From Oceanobacillus alkalisoli (GTDB lineage: Bacteria > Bacillota > Bacilli > Bacillales > Amphibacillaceae): a stretch of DNA of 64,000 nucleotides. The stretch is taken from the NCBI RefSeq assembly GCF_021556485.1, contig NZ_JAKGBW010000005.1, forward strand, positions 173,086 through 237,085, given 5' to 3'. The notes below the pieces were generated by a model that was not told the DNA's origin, searched no databases, and saw only the letters and a program-made list of their open reading frames with translations. Positions 35,098 through 44,350 of the stretch are shown one piece after another. The number at the start of each line of letters is the position of its first letter. Position 1 is the first letter of the stretch. The position numbers and the translations under genes are program-made.

Positions 35098-37041
35098 ATG
35101 TTCCAAAGTACAATGGATATTGTTCAGAAATTCACATCACAGCAAGAGAATAAGCAAACAGATTATTTAAGACATGAAAATAGTAATTATGTCTATTCCT
35201 TACCACTTTTAAGGCACAATCTAACGAATCATGCAGAGGAAGAATTTTTATTTACACAAATTCTACCACCAAGAATGAAAGAGCTTTATGATGACGGTGT
35301 CGTTTATGTCCATGACAAACAGCTTGCCCCGTATTGTGTATCCATCAGTTGTATGGATATCGCGACAAAAGGAATTCCAACGCTTGCTAAAAACATGATT
35401 ACTTCTAAACCAGCGAAGCGGATACCTACTTTACTCAGGCATTTCAGTAATGTTGTTACATTAGTATCCCAACAGGTTTCCGGTGCGGTGATGTTGGCAC
35501 AGCTTTCTACCATTACAGCTTCTTATTTATTCGATGAAGAAAGCAGGGGCACTACATATACTGATGAGGAATTAGCAGAACTGTTTCAAAGTCTGATTTG
35601 GGAGCTTAATATGCCGCTTCGGTCCGGAGCTCAGAGTAGTTTTTCAAATATTACGTTAGAGTTTGGGAAGCCGTCTGAGGAAATCAAGGATGAATACGTT
35701 GTAATCGGCGGAGAAGGAAGGAATATACAATATAAAGATATTCCAGAGGTTTACTTTGACCGAATGAACCGGGCAATTATTGAGGTAATGAGGAACGGAA
35801 CAGGAAGCAATGGCATTCCATTTACCTTCCCATTATTAACGGTGCAAATTGATGATTACTTCAATTATGAAAATCCCGTGTTTATCGAACTATTGGATAA
35901 AATGTATCAATGGGGTGGCGTCTATTTCGAAAACTTTAAAACAAAGCCATTTGAAGATCCGTATTATAAAACTCTGAATCCGCTAATCCAGGCGAAAGAT
36001 CCTGAAGTGAGCAGAAGTCTTTGCTGCAGACTGCAAATTAATTTAGAAACGCTCTCGAAAGCGGGAGGAGGCGTGTTCGGATCATCAACCGGTTCAACAG
36101 GCGCTGTCCAAGTACTGAATTTAAATATGAACCGAGTTCTTCTGGAATTCGGACATGATATGGAACTTGTGAAAGTGAAGATCCGTGAATATATGGAAGT
36201 CATGCAAGAAGCGCATATGGCAAAAAGAAAATGGATAGAAGCGAACAAAGAATTATATCCTACTTTCTTTGCTTATAATAAAGATTTTAAAAACTATTTT
36301 AACGTGTTTGCCCTTACAGGTATGAATGAAGGATTAATTAACTTAGGATATCAAGACGGGATGAAAGATAAAGCTGGCAAAATGGTTGCTCATGCTATTA
36401 TGCAATATATGACCGAGATTGTAAATGAATTCATTGTACGCGATAAAGTTGCCTGCGGGATTGAATATGCACCAGCTGAAAATGCAGCGATTAAATTAGC
36501 CCGCCATGACCTGAAATGGGGAAAAGCAAACGAGCGGGAAGTGTTTGTACAAGGTGAAGGAGAGAATCCATATTTGACGAGCGGTTGTATGACGCCATTT
36601 TCGGAAGAGGATTTTCTGGAACAGTTGGAGAATAGCGCTGAATTTCAAGGATATGCAACCTCTGGAAGTGTTTTACACCACTTCTTGGAAGCGAAGGTAA
36701 AACCGGAAAGTTTGGCGAAATATTTGGATAAAATCTTTGAGAAGCCGATCAATTATATTACATTAACACCGACGATTACTTCTTGCATGGAGTGTGGCCA
36801 AAGAATCGTTGCGGAAGATGCAAAAAATATAGATCAGTGTCCGGTCTGCGATTCAGAAGATATTGCGACCTTCAGCAGAGTGATCGGGTATTTGAAAATG
36901 ATCTCAAGAAACAGGATCCACGTCGATGAGAAGGGCTATTATGAAGGAAAATATAATTTCTGGTCTAAAGCAAGAAGGCATGATTGGACCATTAGAAAAA
37001 GATTGAAAGAAGATGCGTTAAAGGAGGTTGTTCGTCGTTAA
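35098..37041 (+). CDS. nrdD: anaerobic (class III) ribonucleoside-triphosphate reductase
   Basis: Reduces ribonucleotides without oxygen using a glycyl radical. The 647-residue protein has FSNITLEFG, the active-site cysteines in SRSLCCRLQIN, a zinc site (CMECGQ and CPVCDS) and the glycyl radical Gly597 in FSRVIGYLK. The N-terminus goes straight into the catalytic barrel (DIVQKFTSQQENKQTDYLRHEN), so the ATP-cone allosteric domain is absent. AAAGGAGAGGG lies before the ATG. NrdR boxes precede it and the activase nrdG follows by 14 bp. Confidence 0.95.
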   Translation: MFQSTMDIVQKFTSQQENKQTDYLRHENSNYVYSLPLLRHNLTNHAEEEFLFTQILPPRMKELYDDGVVYVHDKQLAPYCVSISCMDIATKGIPTLAKNMITSKPAKRIPTLLRHFSNVVTLVSQQVSGAVMLAQLSTITASYLFDEESRGTTYTDEELAELFQSLIWELNMPLRSGAQSSFSNITLEFGKPSEEIKDEYVVIGGEGRNIQYKDIPEVYFDRMNRAIIEVMRNGTGSNGIPFTFPLLTVQIDDYFNYENPVFIELLDKMYQWGGVYFENFKTKPFEDPYYKTLNPLIQAKDPEVSRSLCCRLQINLETLSKAGGGVFGSSTGSTGAVQVLNLNMNRVLLEFGHDMELVKVKIREYMEVMQEAHMAKRKWIEANKELYPTFFAYNKDFKNYFNVFALTGMNEGLINLGYQDGMKDKAGKMVAHAIMQYMTEIVNEFIVRDKVACGIEYAPAENAAIKLARHDLKWGKANEREVFVQGEGENPYLTSGCMTPFSEEDFLEQLENSAEFQGYATSGSVLHHFLEAKVKPESLAKYLDKIFEKPINYITLTPTITSCMECGQRIVAEDAKNIDQCPVCDSEDIATFSRVIGYLKMISRNRIHVDEKGYYEGKYNFWSKARRHDWTIRKRLKEDALKEVVRR

Positions 37042-37055
37042 TACACGGTGAACAT

Positions 37056-37721
37056 ATGATAATGAAACTATATAATACCTTTATTCGCACATTTACCGAT
37101 TTGCCTGATCATACGACTTTATTGATTCATTCTTTATCTGGTTGTCCACTCCATTGTTTCGGGTGTCATAATTATGATGAAATCGTTGCAAACACACCGA
37201 AAGAATATAAAACGCTAGATGATCTTTATGACTATTTAAAGAAAAGTGGTTTTCTGTTTGATGCAATTATGTTCAGCGGTGGGGAATTCCTCATTAACCC
37301 ATTGGACAAGGTTTGCGATTTATTGAGGCAAGTAAGAAATCTTTTTGATGGGAAAATCATCGTAACGACAAGCGGTATTTATTATAATAAGTTACGGACT
37401 TTATATGACAAGCAGCTTGTTGATGGTATCCATATCGATATGAAGTTGCCGTATCACGCATTGGACACTGAAAAAGATGCACAAATTTATAATGACATTA
37501 TGGGAATCACGCCGAGTGAAAAACTTGTGGACCAATTAATCGCTAGTGTTGACGCGGTTATTGAACATAATTCGGTGTTGGATCAAGTTCGGACCGTTCG
37601 TTATCCTTTGCTGGATGATGCATTTTTTACAGAGATAAGACATTTTGTTGAAGAGAGAAAAGCTTATTATGATAGTATTGTACCTTATTACCTGAATGAA
37701 TTTATTTATCCGGAAAATTAG
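37056..37721 (+). CDS. nrdG: anaerobic ribonucleotide reductase activating protein
   Basis: Radical SAM enzyme of 221 residues that installs the glycyl radical in NrdD. The cluster motif C-x3-C-x2-C is GCPLHCFGCHN near residue 30, followed by the SAM-binding MFSGGEFL. The ribosome site is weak (GGTGAAC), consistent with translational coupling to nrdD. A terminator follows 46 bp after the stop. Confidence 0.93.
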   Translation: MIMKLYNTFIRTFTDLPDHTTLLIHSLSGCPLHCFGCHNYDEIVANTPKEYKTLDDLYDYLKKSGFLFDAIMFSGGEFLINPLDKVCDLLRQVRNLFDGKIIVTTSGIYYNKLRTLYDKQLVDGIHIDMKLPYHALDTEKDAQIYNDIMGITPSEKLVDQLIASVDAVIEHNSVLDQVRTVRYPLLDDAFFTEIRHFVEERKAYYDSIVPYYLNEFIYPEN

Positions 37722-37767
37722 TGGAACAGGTCTAGCTTCTTTAGCTATTTGGATAAGGAATAAGACA

Positions 37768-37805
37768 GAACCCCTCCTGAGTTGGATTAGGCTCAAGAGG
37801 GGTTC
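37768..37805 (+). terminator. terminator after nrdDG
   Basis: GAACCCCTC (37768-37776) and GAGGGGTTC (37797-37805) form a perfect 9-bp stem extended by TGAG/CTCA inside, followed by ATTATTTACTT. Confidence 0.75.
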
Positions 37806-37867
37806 ATTATTTACTTAAATTTGCTTCATTCTATTGGGTTAGAGGTTATTGTCTATACCCCATTGTA

Positions 37868-38275
37868 TTAAGCGTGTAAAACTTCTGGGTCGTGATCCGT
37901 CTTTCTTAACCAATGCAGTATATGTTTTACTAAAAATTCGTTTGCGTAACTGTTTTTCTTTATTGCTGTTACGATCTCCCGTTCAAATTCCGTCATCGGA
38001 CTTACCGGATATTCTCCGCAAATATCAATTCCGCTTATCTTCCGGTATTTCATAATTTCTTTAACGATAATAAGAAGTTGCCGTAATCGCATATTTCCGT
38101 GGTCCCAAGCAGTAATTGCTTCTCTTTTGTCCAACGCGTCTTTATCTATGCTGAGGTATACGAGTTCGATTGAAATTTCTTTTAGAATGGACTGAAGTGC
38201 CTTTTTAGTGAAAAAAATCACAATTAAATATTGAATCGTATATGTACTATTATACATTAAGATTATTTTCAGCAT
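37868..38275 (-). pseudogene. C-terminal fragment of an arginase/agmatinase-family protein
   Basis: The 135-codon frame has the C-terminal metal-site region of a ureohydrolase: VYLSIDKDALDKREAITAWDHGN matches the family D-x-D-x-L-D stretch, and GIDICGEYPVSP with the tail ANEFLVKHILHWL fits the end of the fold. About 150 N-terminal residues with the other metal ligands are missing, and the first 30 codons look unrelated. AAGGGG precedes the ATG at 5 nt, so a short product could be made, but it could not be an active enzyme. Confidence 0.7.
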
Positions 38276-38323
38276 TAATTCCCCTTTTTCATCTTGGAAA
38301 ATAATATATTAGACTTTTGCCTA

Positions 38324-38352
38324 TTGTCAGTTGACTAATTAGGTGCTATAAT
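38324..38352 (+). promoter_or_regulatory. extended -10 sigma-A promoter for the sulfur operon
   Basis: TTGTCA (38324-38329), 17 nt, TATAAT (38347-38352), with TG one base before the -10. It lies 76 nt ahead of the first gene of the ABC transporter operon. Confidence 0.75.
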
Positions 38353-38428
38353 CAATTCAATTTCCAATCCTTAGTAAATTGGTGTGAATACTAGATTATT
38401 AATTTGCGCACTTGAAAGGTGGATATTG

Positions 38429-39223
38429 ATGATAAAAGTATCGAACATACGGAAGAGCTTTAAAGACCATGTTGTCTTGAAAGACATTAGTTTTGATGTC
38501 GATGAGGGAGAAGTTGTCGTAATTATTGGACCGTCTGGTTCCGGGAAATCAACACTCCTGCGTTGCATGAATTTTTTAGAAAGACCGGATTCAGGTCAAA
38601 TTGAAATTGGTGGTGTCGCGATAGACGTGAATCAAACGAAACGGACAACGATAAATAAATTAAGAATGCAAACCTCTATGGTGTTTCAGCATTACAATTT
38701 ATTTAAAAATAAAACAGCATTAGAAAATGTCACCCATGCTTTAGTCGTAGCGAAGAAGATGAAAAAAGAAGCTGCGAAAGAAATGGGAAGAGATTTACTG
38801 AGTCAAGTAGGAATCTTGGATAAAGCGAATCAATATCCGATTGCACTGTCTGGCGGGCAACAACAGCGGGTTGGAATAGCCCGGGCGCTTGCAGTTAATC
38901 CATATGCGATTCTCTTCGATGAACCGACTTCTTCACTTGATCCCGAGTGGGTAGGAGAAGTGCTTCGTGTCATTTCTAAAATCGCGAATCATAATAAAAC
39001 GATGATTATCGTCACGCATGAAATGAACTTTGCCCGTGATATCGCGGATAAAGTAATTTTCATGGCCGATGGAGCAATTGTTGAGCAAGGGACACCAGAA
39101 GAGATATTCGATCATCCCAAGAAGGAGCGGACGAAAAAGTTTTTAAAGGACTTCCATCGAAATCATGGCTCTGCTGACGACTCGGCTAATCCAACTGAAC
39201 ATGTAAAGGAGCTAGCCTTGTAA
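38429..39223 (+). CDS. amino-acid ABC transporter ATP-binding protein (TcyN/GlnQ-like)
   Basis: ATPase of a polar amino-acid or cystine importer, 264 residues. Walker A GPSGSGKST, Q-loop MVFQHYNLF, signature LSGGQQQR and Walker B AILFDEPTSSLD are intact. The ATG of MIKVSN is chosen (GAAAGGTGG 6 nt upstream); an ATG 45 nt earlier has no such site. It leads an eight-gene operon with one permease, two binding proteins and flavin monooxygenases, the layout of B. subtilis tcyJKLMN-ytmO-ytnIJ, so S-containing amino acids are the likely cargo. Confidence 0.92.
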   Translation: MIKVSNIRKSFKDHVVLKDISFDVDEGEVVVIIGPSGSGKSTLLRCMNFLERPDSGQIEIGGVAIDVNQTKRTTINKLRMQTSMVFQHYNLFKNKTALENVTHALVVAKKMKKEAAKEMGRDLLSQVGILDKANQYPIALSGGQQQRVGIARALAVNPYAILFDEPTSSLDPEWVGEVLRVISKIANHNKTMIIVTHEMNFARDIADKVIFMADGAIVEQGTPEEIFDHPKKERTKKFLKDFHRNHGSADDSANPTEHVKELAL

Positions 39224-39251
39224 TCGTAAAGTATAGGAGGGGGAGAATACT

Positions 39252-40247
39252 TTGACATATAAATTAGGAATACTTGATCAAAGCCCGATTTCACCGGGGA
39301 AAACAGCGGGAGATGCGTTGAGGCGGACGGTCGAATTGGTGCAAAAAGCAGAAGAATGGGGTTACGAACGCTTTTGGGTTTCAGAACACCATCAGACGCT
39401 TGACCTTGCAGGGACTTCCCCAGAAGTGCTCGTCTCTCATTTATTAGCAAAAACAACTTCGATTAAAGTTGGTTCAGGCGGAGTGATGCTCCAGCATTAT
39501 AGTCCGTTCAAGGTAGTAGAAGATTTCCAGCTATTATCCTTGCTCTCCCCTGGGAGAGTTGAGCTCGGGATAGGGAAGGCGCCAGGCGGTTTTTCATTGG
39601 CTACGCAAGCCTTGCGTTACGGTGGCGCTGGCAGTGATGTTAAGTTTGATGAACGATTTAGGACGCTTCATCATTTTATTCATGACACATTGCCGGAAGA
39701 CCATGAATTGTATGGCGCGGAGGCTCTTCCGAAACCAGACGAAAAAGTACCTGTATTTCTGCTTGGAGCAAGTGCAAACAGTGCTAAGCTTGCGGCAGAG
39801 CAGGGCGCGAACTTCGTATATGCTCACTTTTTAAACAGTAATAATGATTTTCTCAAAGAAGCTATTCAGCAATATCGAAAGATCTATCCAGAAGGGAAAT
39901 TTATCGTTGCGGTTGCTTCCTTTGCTGCAGAAACGCAAACAGCGGCAGAGCAAGAAGCACGTGATTATAAAATTTATAAAATCTTCACCGAAAGTGGCCG
40001 GTCGATGTCTGTAAGAACTCTTGATCAAGTTGAAGCCTTCCGCGAACAGACGGATGAAATCATTACAGAAATCAAGGAGCAGGAAGTGGAGATGATTGCG
40101 GGCAGTCCGGATTTTGTGAAAAATGAATTTGATAAGCTTGCATCTGCTTTTGGAGTTGAGGAGTTCATTATCCATACACCAATATTGGATGAAGAGAAAC
40201 GATTGAGGTCATATGAGTTATTAAGTGAATTAGCAGTATTTGTTTGA
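39252..40247 (+). CDS. ytmO: LLM-class (luciferase-like) flavin monooxygenase, YtmO-like
   Basis: FMN-dependent monooxygenase of 331 residues, bacterial luciferase fold. It begins YKLGILDQSPISPGKTAGDAL, with RFWVSEHHQTLDLAGTSPEV and SPGRVELGIGKAPGG. It starts with TTG after AGGAGGGGGAG. Its length and its place in a transporter/YtnJ/YtnI operon agree with B. subtilis YtmO, which takes part in breakdown of S-alkylated cysteines. It would use reduced flavin from the SsuE-like reductase encoded at the operon end. Confidence 0.85.
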   Translation: MTYKLGILDQSPISPGKTAGDALRRTVELVQKAEEWGYERFWVSEHHQTLDLAGTSPEVLVSHLLAKTTSIKVGSGGVMLQHYSPFKVVEDFQLLSLLSPGRVELGIGKAPGGFSLATQALRYGGAGSDVKFDERFRTLHHFIHDTLPEDHELYGAEALPKPDEKVPVFLLGASANSAKLAAEQGANFVYAHFLNSNNDFLKEAIQQYRKIYPEGKFIVAVASFAAETQTAAEQEARDYKIYKIFTESGRSMSVRTLDQVEAFREQTDEIITEIKEQEVEMIAGSPDFVKNEFDKLASAFGVEEFIIHTPILDEEKRLRSYELLSELAVFV

Positions 40248-40273
40248 AGTAAATAAAAGAGGAAGTGGTTTTA

Positions 40274-40945
40274 TTGAATATCGATTTCGGTTATGTCGTG
40301 CAAATCATTCCGGAATTACTCACCTATTTGCCAATTACATTATATTTAACGATCGTATCGATGGTGATTGCGATTATGATCGGTGTCATCCTCGCGATTA
40401 TCCTTGTGAATAAAGTGCCAGTTCTTTTACAAGTAGCGAAAGTATATATTTCTTTTTTCCGGGGGACGCCCGTGCTTGTTCAACTGTTAATGATCTACTT
40501 TGGACTTCCTCAATTGTTCCCGGTTTTCAATGACCTAGGGGCAGGAGCGGCAGCAATCGTCGCATTCAGCTTAAATACGTCATCTTATCTAGCGGAGATA
40601 TTCCGTGCAGGCTTAGAGTCTGTGGATAGGGGGCAGGCGGAAGCTGCTACATCCGTGGGCATGAGCTATGCTCAAGCGATGCGGGGAATTGTTTTACCGC
40701 AAGCAGTAAGGAATGCGCTGCCGGCGACAGGGAATATGTTCATCGGGTTAATCAAAAACTCATCTCTTGCATTCACAATTGGTGTTACGGAGTTATTAGC
40801 GCAAGGGAAATTACTGGCATCGGCAAATTTACGATTTTTTGAAGCATATCTAGCGGTTGGCCTGATTTATTGGGCGATTACTTTCCTATATAGCCAATTA
40901 CAAGGCTGGTATGAACAGCGGATAAGTAAACCATATATCGCTTAA
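40274..40945 (+). CDS. amino-acid ABC transporter permease (TcyL/TcyM-like)
   Basis: HisM/GlnP-type inner-membrane permease of about 223 residues with five hydrophobic segments. It has FFRGTPVLVQLLMIYFGLPQ and the coupling-loop motif EAATSVGMSYAQAMRGIVLPQAVRNALP. The start is a TTG (MNIDFG) 8 nt after GGAAG; a GTG three codons earlier is an alternative. The B. subtilis operon has two permease genes and this one has only one, so the channel is probably a homodimer. Confidence 0.9.
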   Translation: MNIDFGYVVQIIPELLTYLPITLYLTIVSMVIAIMIGVILAIILVNKVPVLLQVAKVYISFFRGTPVLVQLLMIYFGLPQLFPVFNDLGAGAAAIVAFSLNTSSYLAEIFRAGLESVDRGQAEAATSVGMSYAQAMRGIVLPQAVRNALPATGNMFIGLIKNSSLAFTIGVTELLAQGKLLASANLRFFEAYLAVGLIYWAITFLYSQLQGWYEQRISKPYIA

Positions 40946-40974
40946 TCGTCAAAACAAAAAGGGGAGAAAAATAA

Positions 40975-41769
40975 ATGAATAGATTCATATTGTTTCTCGC
41001 AGCAGGTTTATTGTTAGTTGTTGCGGGCTGTGGGGGAAGCGGAGAGAGTGAAGCTTCAGAAGGTACTAAGGGGGATAACGTCATTACGGTAGGCGCAGTA
41101 CCGGATGGCTTTCCGACATCTTTTAAAGAAGATGATGAGTTGAAGGGATTCAGTGTCGATATTATTAAAGCAATTGTTGAAGAAGCTGGTTATGAAATCG
41201 AATTTGTCATGACGGATTGGAACGGGGTCCTTGCCAACTTACAATCGGGGAAGATAGATACAGCATCTAACTTTGCTGCAACGGAAGAAAGAGGGCAAGA
41301 GTATAATTTTACAGATCCTTATTACAGTTCCAAAGCAGCGATCGCGACAGCGGAAGATGATGATACGTTAAAGGAAATAGAAGATCTGACTGGTAAGCAA
41401 ATCGGTAACATTATGGGCACAAATTTTGAAAATGTATTAAAGGAACAATACCCAGATTTAGATTATGAACCTGTTACGTATGAATCAACGGACGTCATTT
41501 ATACGGACGCCGGATCAGGCAAGGTTGAAGGCATCATACATGGCAGAGAACATTTAATGGCGCAAATCAGTAAAAGAGACTTACCGTTACGAATTGTAGG
41601 AGAACCTTTTGGCGACCAGCCAGTAGCCTTGCCATTTAAGAAAACAGAAGAAAATGATGCAATCATTGCTGATTTAAACAAAGCAATAGAGGCACTGAAA
41701 GAAGACGGAAAGTTCTCGGAAATATCACTGGAATACTTTGGTGTAGATTTACTGGAAGATGAACAGTAG
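40975..41769 (+). CDS. amino-acid ABC transporter substrate-binding lipoprotein 1
   Basis: Extracytoplasmic binding protein of 264 residues anchored by lipid: signal peptide and lipobox VAGC near residue 19. The mature part is an SBP family 3 fold (LKGFSVDIIKAIVEEAGYEIEFVMTDWNGVLANLQSGKID). It ends GVDLLEDEQ, the same as the next gene's product, showing a tandem duplication. GGGGAG lies before the ATG. Confidence 0.92.
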   Translation: MNRFILFLAAGLLLVVAGCGGSGESEASEGTKGDNVITVGAVPDGFPTSFKEDDELKGFSVDIIKAIVEEAGYEIEFVMTDWNGVLANLQSGKIDTASNFAATEERGQEYNFTDPYYSSKAAIATAEDDDTLKEIEDLTGKQIGNIMGTNFENVLKEQYPDLDYEPVTYESTDVIYTDAGSGKVEGIIHGREHLMAQISKRDLPLRIVGEPFGDQPVALPFKKTEENDAIIADLNKAIEALKEDGKFSEISLEYFGVDLLEDEQ

Positions 41770-41794
41770 AAAACAAGAAATAGAGGAGAAATCA

Positions 41795-42571
41795 ATGAGA
41801 AAGTTAGTTTTGTTAATGAGTGTGCTATTTTTGTCCCTTTTAGTAGGTTGTTCTAGCGGTGAGGGGGCAGAAGCAGGAGCAAAGGTTGTAAAGATCGGTG
41901 CTGGGCCTGACGGTTATCCACAATACTTTAAAGAAGCTGATGAGTTAAAGGGGTTTAGTGTCGATGTTATAACAGCTATATTTGACGAAATGGATTATGA
42001 AATAGAATGGGTGTTAACAGATTGGAATGGCATCTTAGCCAATTTGGAATCTGGGAAAGTAGATACGGTAGCAAACTTTGCCGCAACAGAGGAAAGAGGA
42101 GAGCATTATAATTTCAGCACTCCATATTACAACTCCAAAACTGTCATTGCATCAGGAACAGAGACCCAGAATATCCAATCATTAGATGATTTAAGCGGAA
42201 AAACGATAGCGAACGTGCTGGGATCAAACTATGGAAATGTGTTGCAAGAGAACTATCCAGACGGTGACTATGAAATTGTCACATTTGAATCAAATGACGT
42301 CATTTTTACAGATGTTGCAAATGGCAAGGTAGATGCGTTCGTATCAGGGAGAGAGATTTTGTTAGCGCAAATTAATGACAAAGGAATTCCGCTTGAAATT
42401 GTTGGTGAACCATTTGGAGAGCCTGTCGCATTACCATTTAAAAAGACAGAGGAAAATGATGCGTTAATTTCAGAGATTAATAATACGATAGAGAAACTTA
42501 AGGAAAATGGCACTCTCTCTGAGCTATCAGTGAAATGGTATGGTGTGGATTTACTGGAAGATGAGCAATAA
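41795..42571 (+). CDS. amino-acid ABC transporter substrate-binding lipoprotein 2
   Basis: Paralog of the preceding protein, 258 residues, lipobox LVGC. It shares the SBP family 3 fold (LKGFSVDVITAIFDEMDYEIEWVLTDWNGILANLESGKVD) and the C-terminal GVDLLEDEQ. The ATG of MRKLVL follows GAGGAGA; the frame continues upstream into the previous gene without a ribosome site. Two receptors with one permease suggest a wider substrate range, as with TcyJ and TcyK in B. subtilis. Confidence 0.92.
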   Translation: MRKLVLLMSVLFLSLLVGCSSGEGAEAGAKVVKIGAGPDGYPQYFKEADELKGFSVDVITAIFDEMDYEIEWVLTDWNGILANLESGKVDTVANFAATEERGEHYNFSTPYYNSKTVIASGTETQNIQSLDDLSGKTIANVLGSNYGNVLQENYPDGDYEIVTFESNDVIFTDVANGKVDAFVSGREILLAQINDKGIPLEIVGEPFGEPVALPFKKTEENDALISEINNTIEKLKENGTLSELSVKWYGVDLLEDEQ

Positions 42572-42589
42572 GAAAGGATAGTGGAGGAA

Positions 42590-43921
42590 ATGTCTAAGAA
42601 AAATATGAAACTTGGTGTTATTATCCAAGGTCCGGGCGGCCATATGAACTCTTGGAAATCAGAAGATGTTCCGGTAGACGGAAGTATCAATTTAGAACAT
42701 TATATCAACGTAACGCAGAAAGCCGAAAAATCGGGGATTGACTTTGTATTTATTGCAGATGGATTACACATTAATGAAAAATCGATTCCGCATTTTTTAA
42801 ATCGCTTTGAGCCAATCACTTTATTATCAACGCTCGCTGCTGTAACAAAACAAATTGGTTTAGTTGGAACCGTCTCAACAACATACAGTGAACCATTTAA
42901 TATCGCACGGCAATTTGCATCATTAGATAAAATTTCCGGTGGCCGGGCTGGGTGGAATGTTGTAACGACTCCACTTGAAGGAACGGCGTCGAACTTTAAT
43001 AAAGGGAATCATCCCGACCACTCTTTGCGTTATAAGATGGCAGATGAATATTTGGAAGTTGCAAAAGGGTTATGGGACTCCTGGGAAGATGATGCATTTG
43101 TCAGGAACCGAGATACCGGACAATTTTTTGATGAAACTAAGATGCATCGCTTAAATCATGAAGGAGAATTTTTTAAAGCCCATGGTCCATTAAATATCGA
43201 TCGCTCGAAGCAAGGTCAACCAGTAATTTTCCAGGCGGGAGCTTCCAAAACAGGCATTGCTTTTGCAGCGAAACATGGGGAAGCCATATTCACGAATAAA
43301 GCGACATTGGAAAGTGCGCAAGAATATTATCGTGATTTAAAGGATCAAGCAGTCGAAAATGGTAGGAAGCGCGATGACGTTGCTATTTTGCCGTCACTCT
43401 CTCCCATCATTGGTGCAACCGAGGAAGAAGCGGCAGCGAAATACGAGGAAATAAAAAACTTAATTAGTACGGAGGAAGCTTTACATTATCTCGGACGTTA
43501 CTTCGATCATTTTGATTTCAGTCAGTTTCCGTTGGATGAAGCTTTCCCAGACATTGGCGATGTAGGGAAAAATAGTTTCCAATCAACGACAGATCAAATT
43601 AAAGCGATGGCACAGCAGGAAAACTTAACATTAAGAGAAGTTGCCTTACGTGTTGCGACTCCGAAAAGTGAGTTTATCGGTACGTATGAACAAGTAGCTG
43701 ACAAAATGATCGAGTGGGTTGATCACGAAGCTGCGGATGGTTTCGTCATTAATCTGTATGTAATGGGTAAGCAATATGACGATTTCTTAAACTTTGTCGT
43801 TCCAATATTAGAGGAAAAAGGATATTTCAACCGCAACTATGAAAGTGATACACTGCGCGGAAATCTAAATTTACCATTTATCGAAAATCGATACCGGAAG
43901 CAAGCTGAAACATCACAATAA
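42590..43921 (+). CDS. ytnJ: NtaA/SnaA/DszA-family flavin monooxygenase, YtnJ-like
   Basis: FMNH2-dependent monooxygenase of 443 residues in the nitrilotriacetate/dibenzothiophene sulfone group. It has LGVIIQGPGGHMNSWKS, TVSTTYSEPFNIARQFASLDKISGGRAGWNVVTT and PVIFQAGASKTGIAFAAKH. Length and context match B. subtilis YtnJ of the S-alkylcysteine degradation operon. The ATG at 42590 is listed; a GTG three codons upstream lies too near AAAGGA. The gene is followed by a 70-bp repeat element before the glutaredoxin-like gene. Confidence 0.88.
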   Translation: MSKKNMKLGVIIQGPGGHMNSWKSEDVPVDGSINLEHYINVTQKAEKSGIDFVFIADGLHINEKSIPHFLNRFEPITLLSTLAAVTKQIGLVGTVSTTYSEPFNIARQFASLDKISGGRAGWNVVTTPLEGTASNFNKGNHPDHSLRYKMADEYLEVAKGLWDSWEDDAFVRNRDTGQFFDETKMHRLNHEGEFFKAHGPLNIDRSKQGQPVIFQAGASKTGIAFAAKHGEAIFTNKATLESAQEYYRDLKDQAVENGRKRDDVAILPSLSPIIGATEEEAAAKYEEIKNLISTEEALHYLGRYFDHFDFSQFPLDEAFPDIGDVGKNSFQSTTDQIKAMAQQENLTLREVALRVATPKSEFIGTYEQVADKMIEWVDHEAADGFVINLYVMGKQYDDFLNFVVPILEEKGYFNRNYESDTLRGNLNLPFIENRYRKQAETSQ

Positions 43922-43946
43922 AAAAATATAGATTATATGTACAACT

Positions 43947-44016
43947 GAATGAATTTCATCATTACCAAAGTCGGCTATATGGTGAAGCATTAAATACGTA
44001 TTATGAAATTCATTAA
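43947..44016. repeat. MITE-like palindromic repeat, copy A (internal deletion)
   Basis: It starts GAATGAATTTCATCATTACC, continues AAAGTCGGCT, and ends ATACGTATTATGAAATTCATTAA, matching both ends of copy B (45810-45928) but lacking its central hairpin. It is inserted between ytnJ and ytnI inside the operon. Confidence 0.75.
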
Positions 44017-44039
44017 ACTAATTTAAGCGAGGGATAAAG

Positions 44040-44297
44040 ATGGCAAAACAGCAATCCATTGTCGTTTGGTCGAAAGAAGGATGCAGTTATTGTAATGAGG
44101 TAAAAAGTTATTTGGAGGAAAATAATTTAGCTTATGAAACGATTGATGTGACAGAAAATGATGATCGCAGGGATATCTTGGAAGCAAAATATGGCGTGCG
44201 TCATGTTCCAGTTGTTGAAATCGGCAAAGGAAATGTGTTTCAAGCGGTGACAGAAGTCGGGATTGAGCATTTGGAAAAGGCTTTAGCAACTAAGTAA
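44040..44297 (+). CDS. ytnI: glutaredoxin-like protein, YtnI-like
   Basis: Small thioredoxin-fold protein of 85 residues. The redox motif CSYC follows VVWSKEG, and HVPVVEIG contains the cis-proline that fits the glutaredoxin fold. GAGGG is 7 nt before the ATG. Beside YtnJ- and YtmO-like enzymes it matches B. subtilis YtnI and probably reduces mixed disulfides formed while releasing sulfur. Confidence 0.88.
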   Translation: MAKQQSIVVWSKEGCSYCNEVKSYLEENNLAYETIDVTENDDRRDILEAKYGVRHVPVVEIGKGNVFQAVTEVGIEHLEKALATK

Positions 44298-44350
44298 ACC
44301 GTGCTTGAGTGTCATAGGGTCACGTTGATAAGCGAAAAGGGGGATGATGA

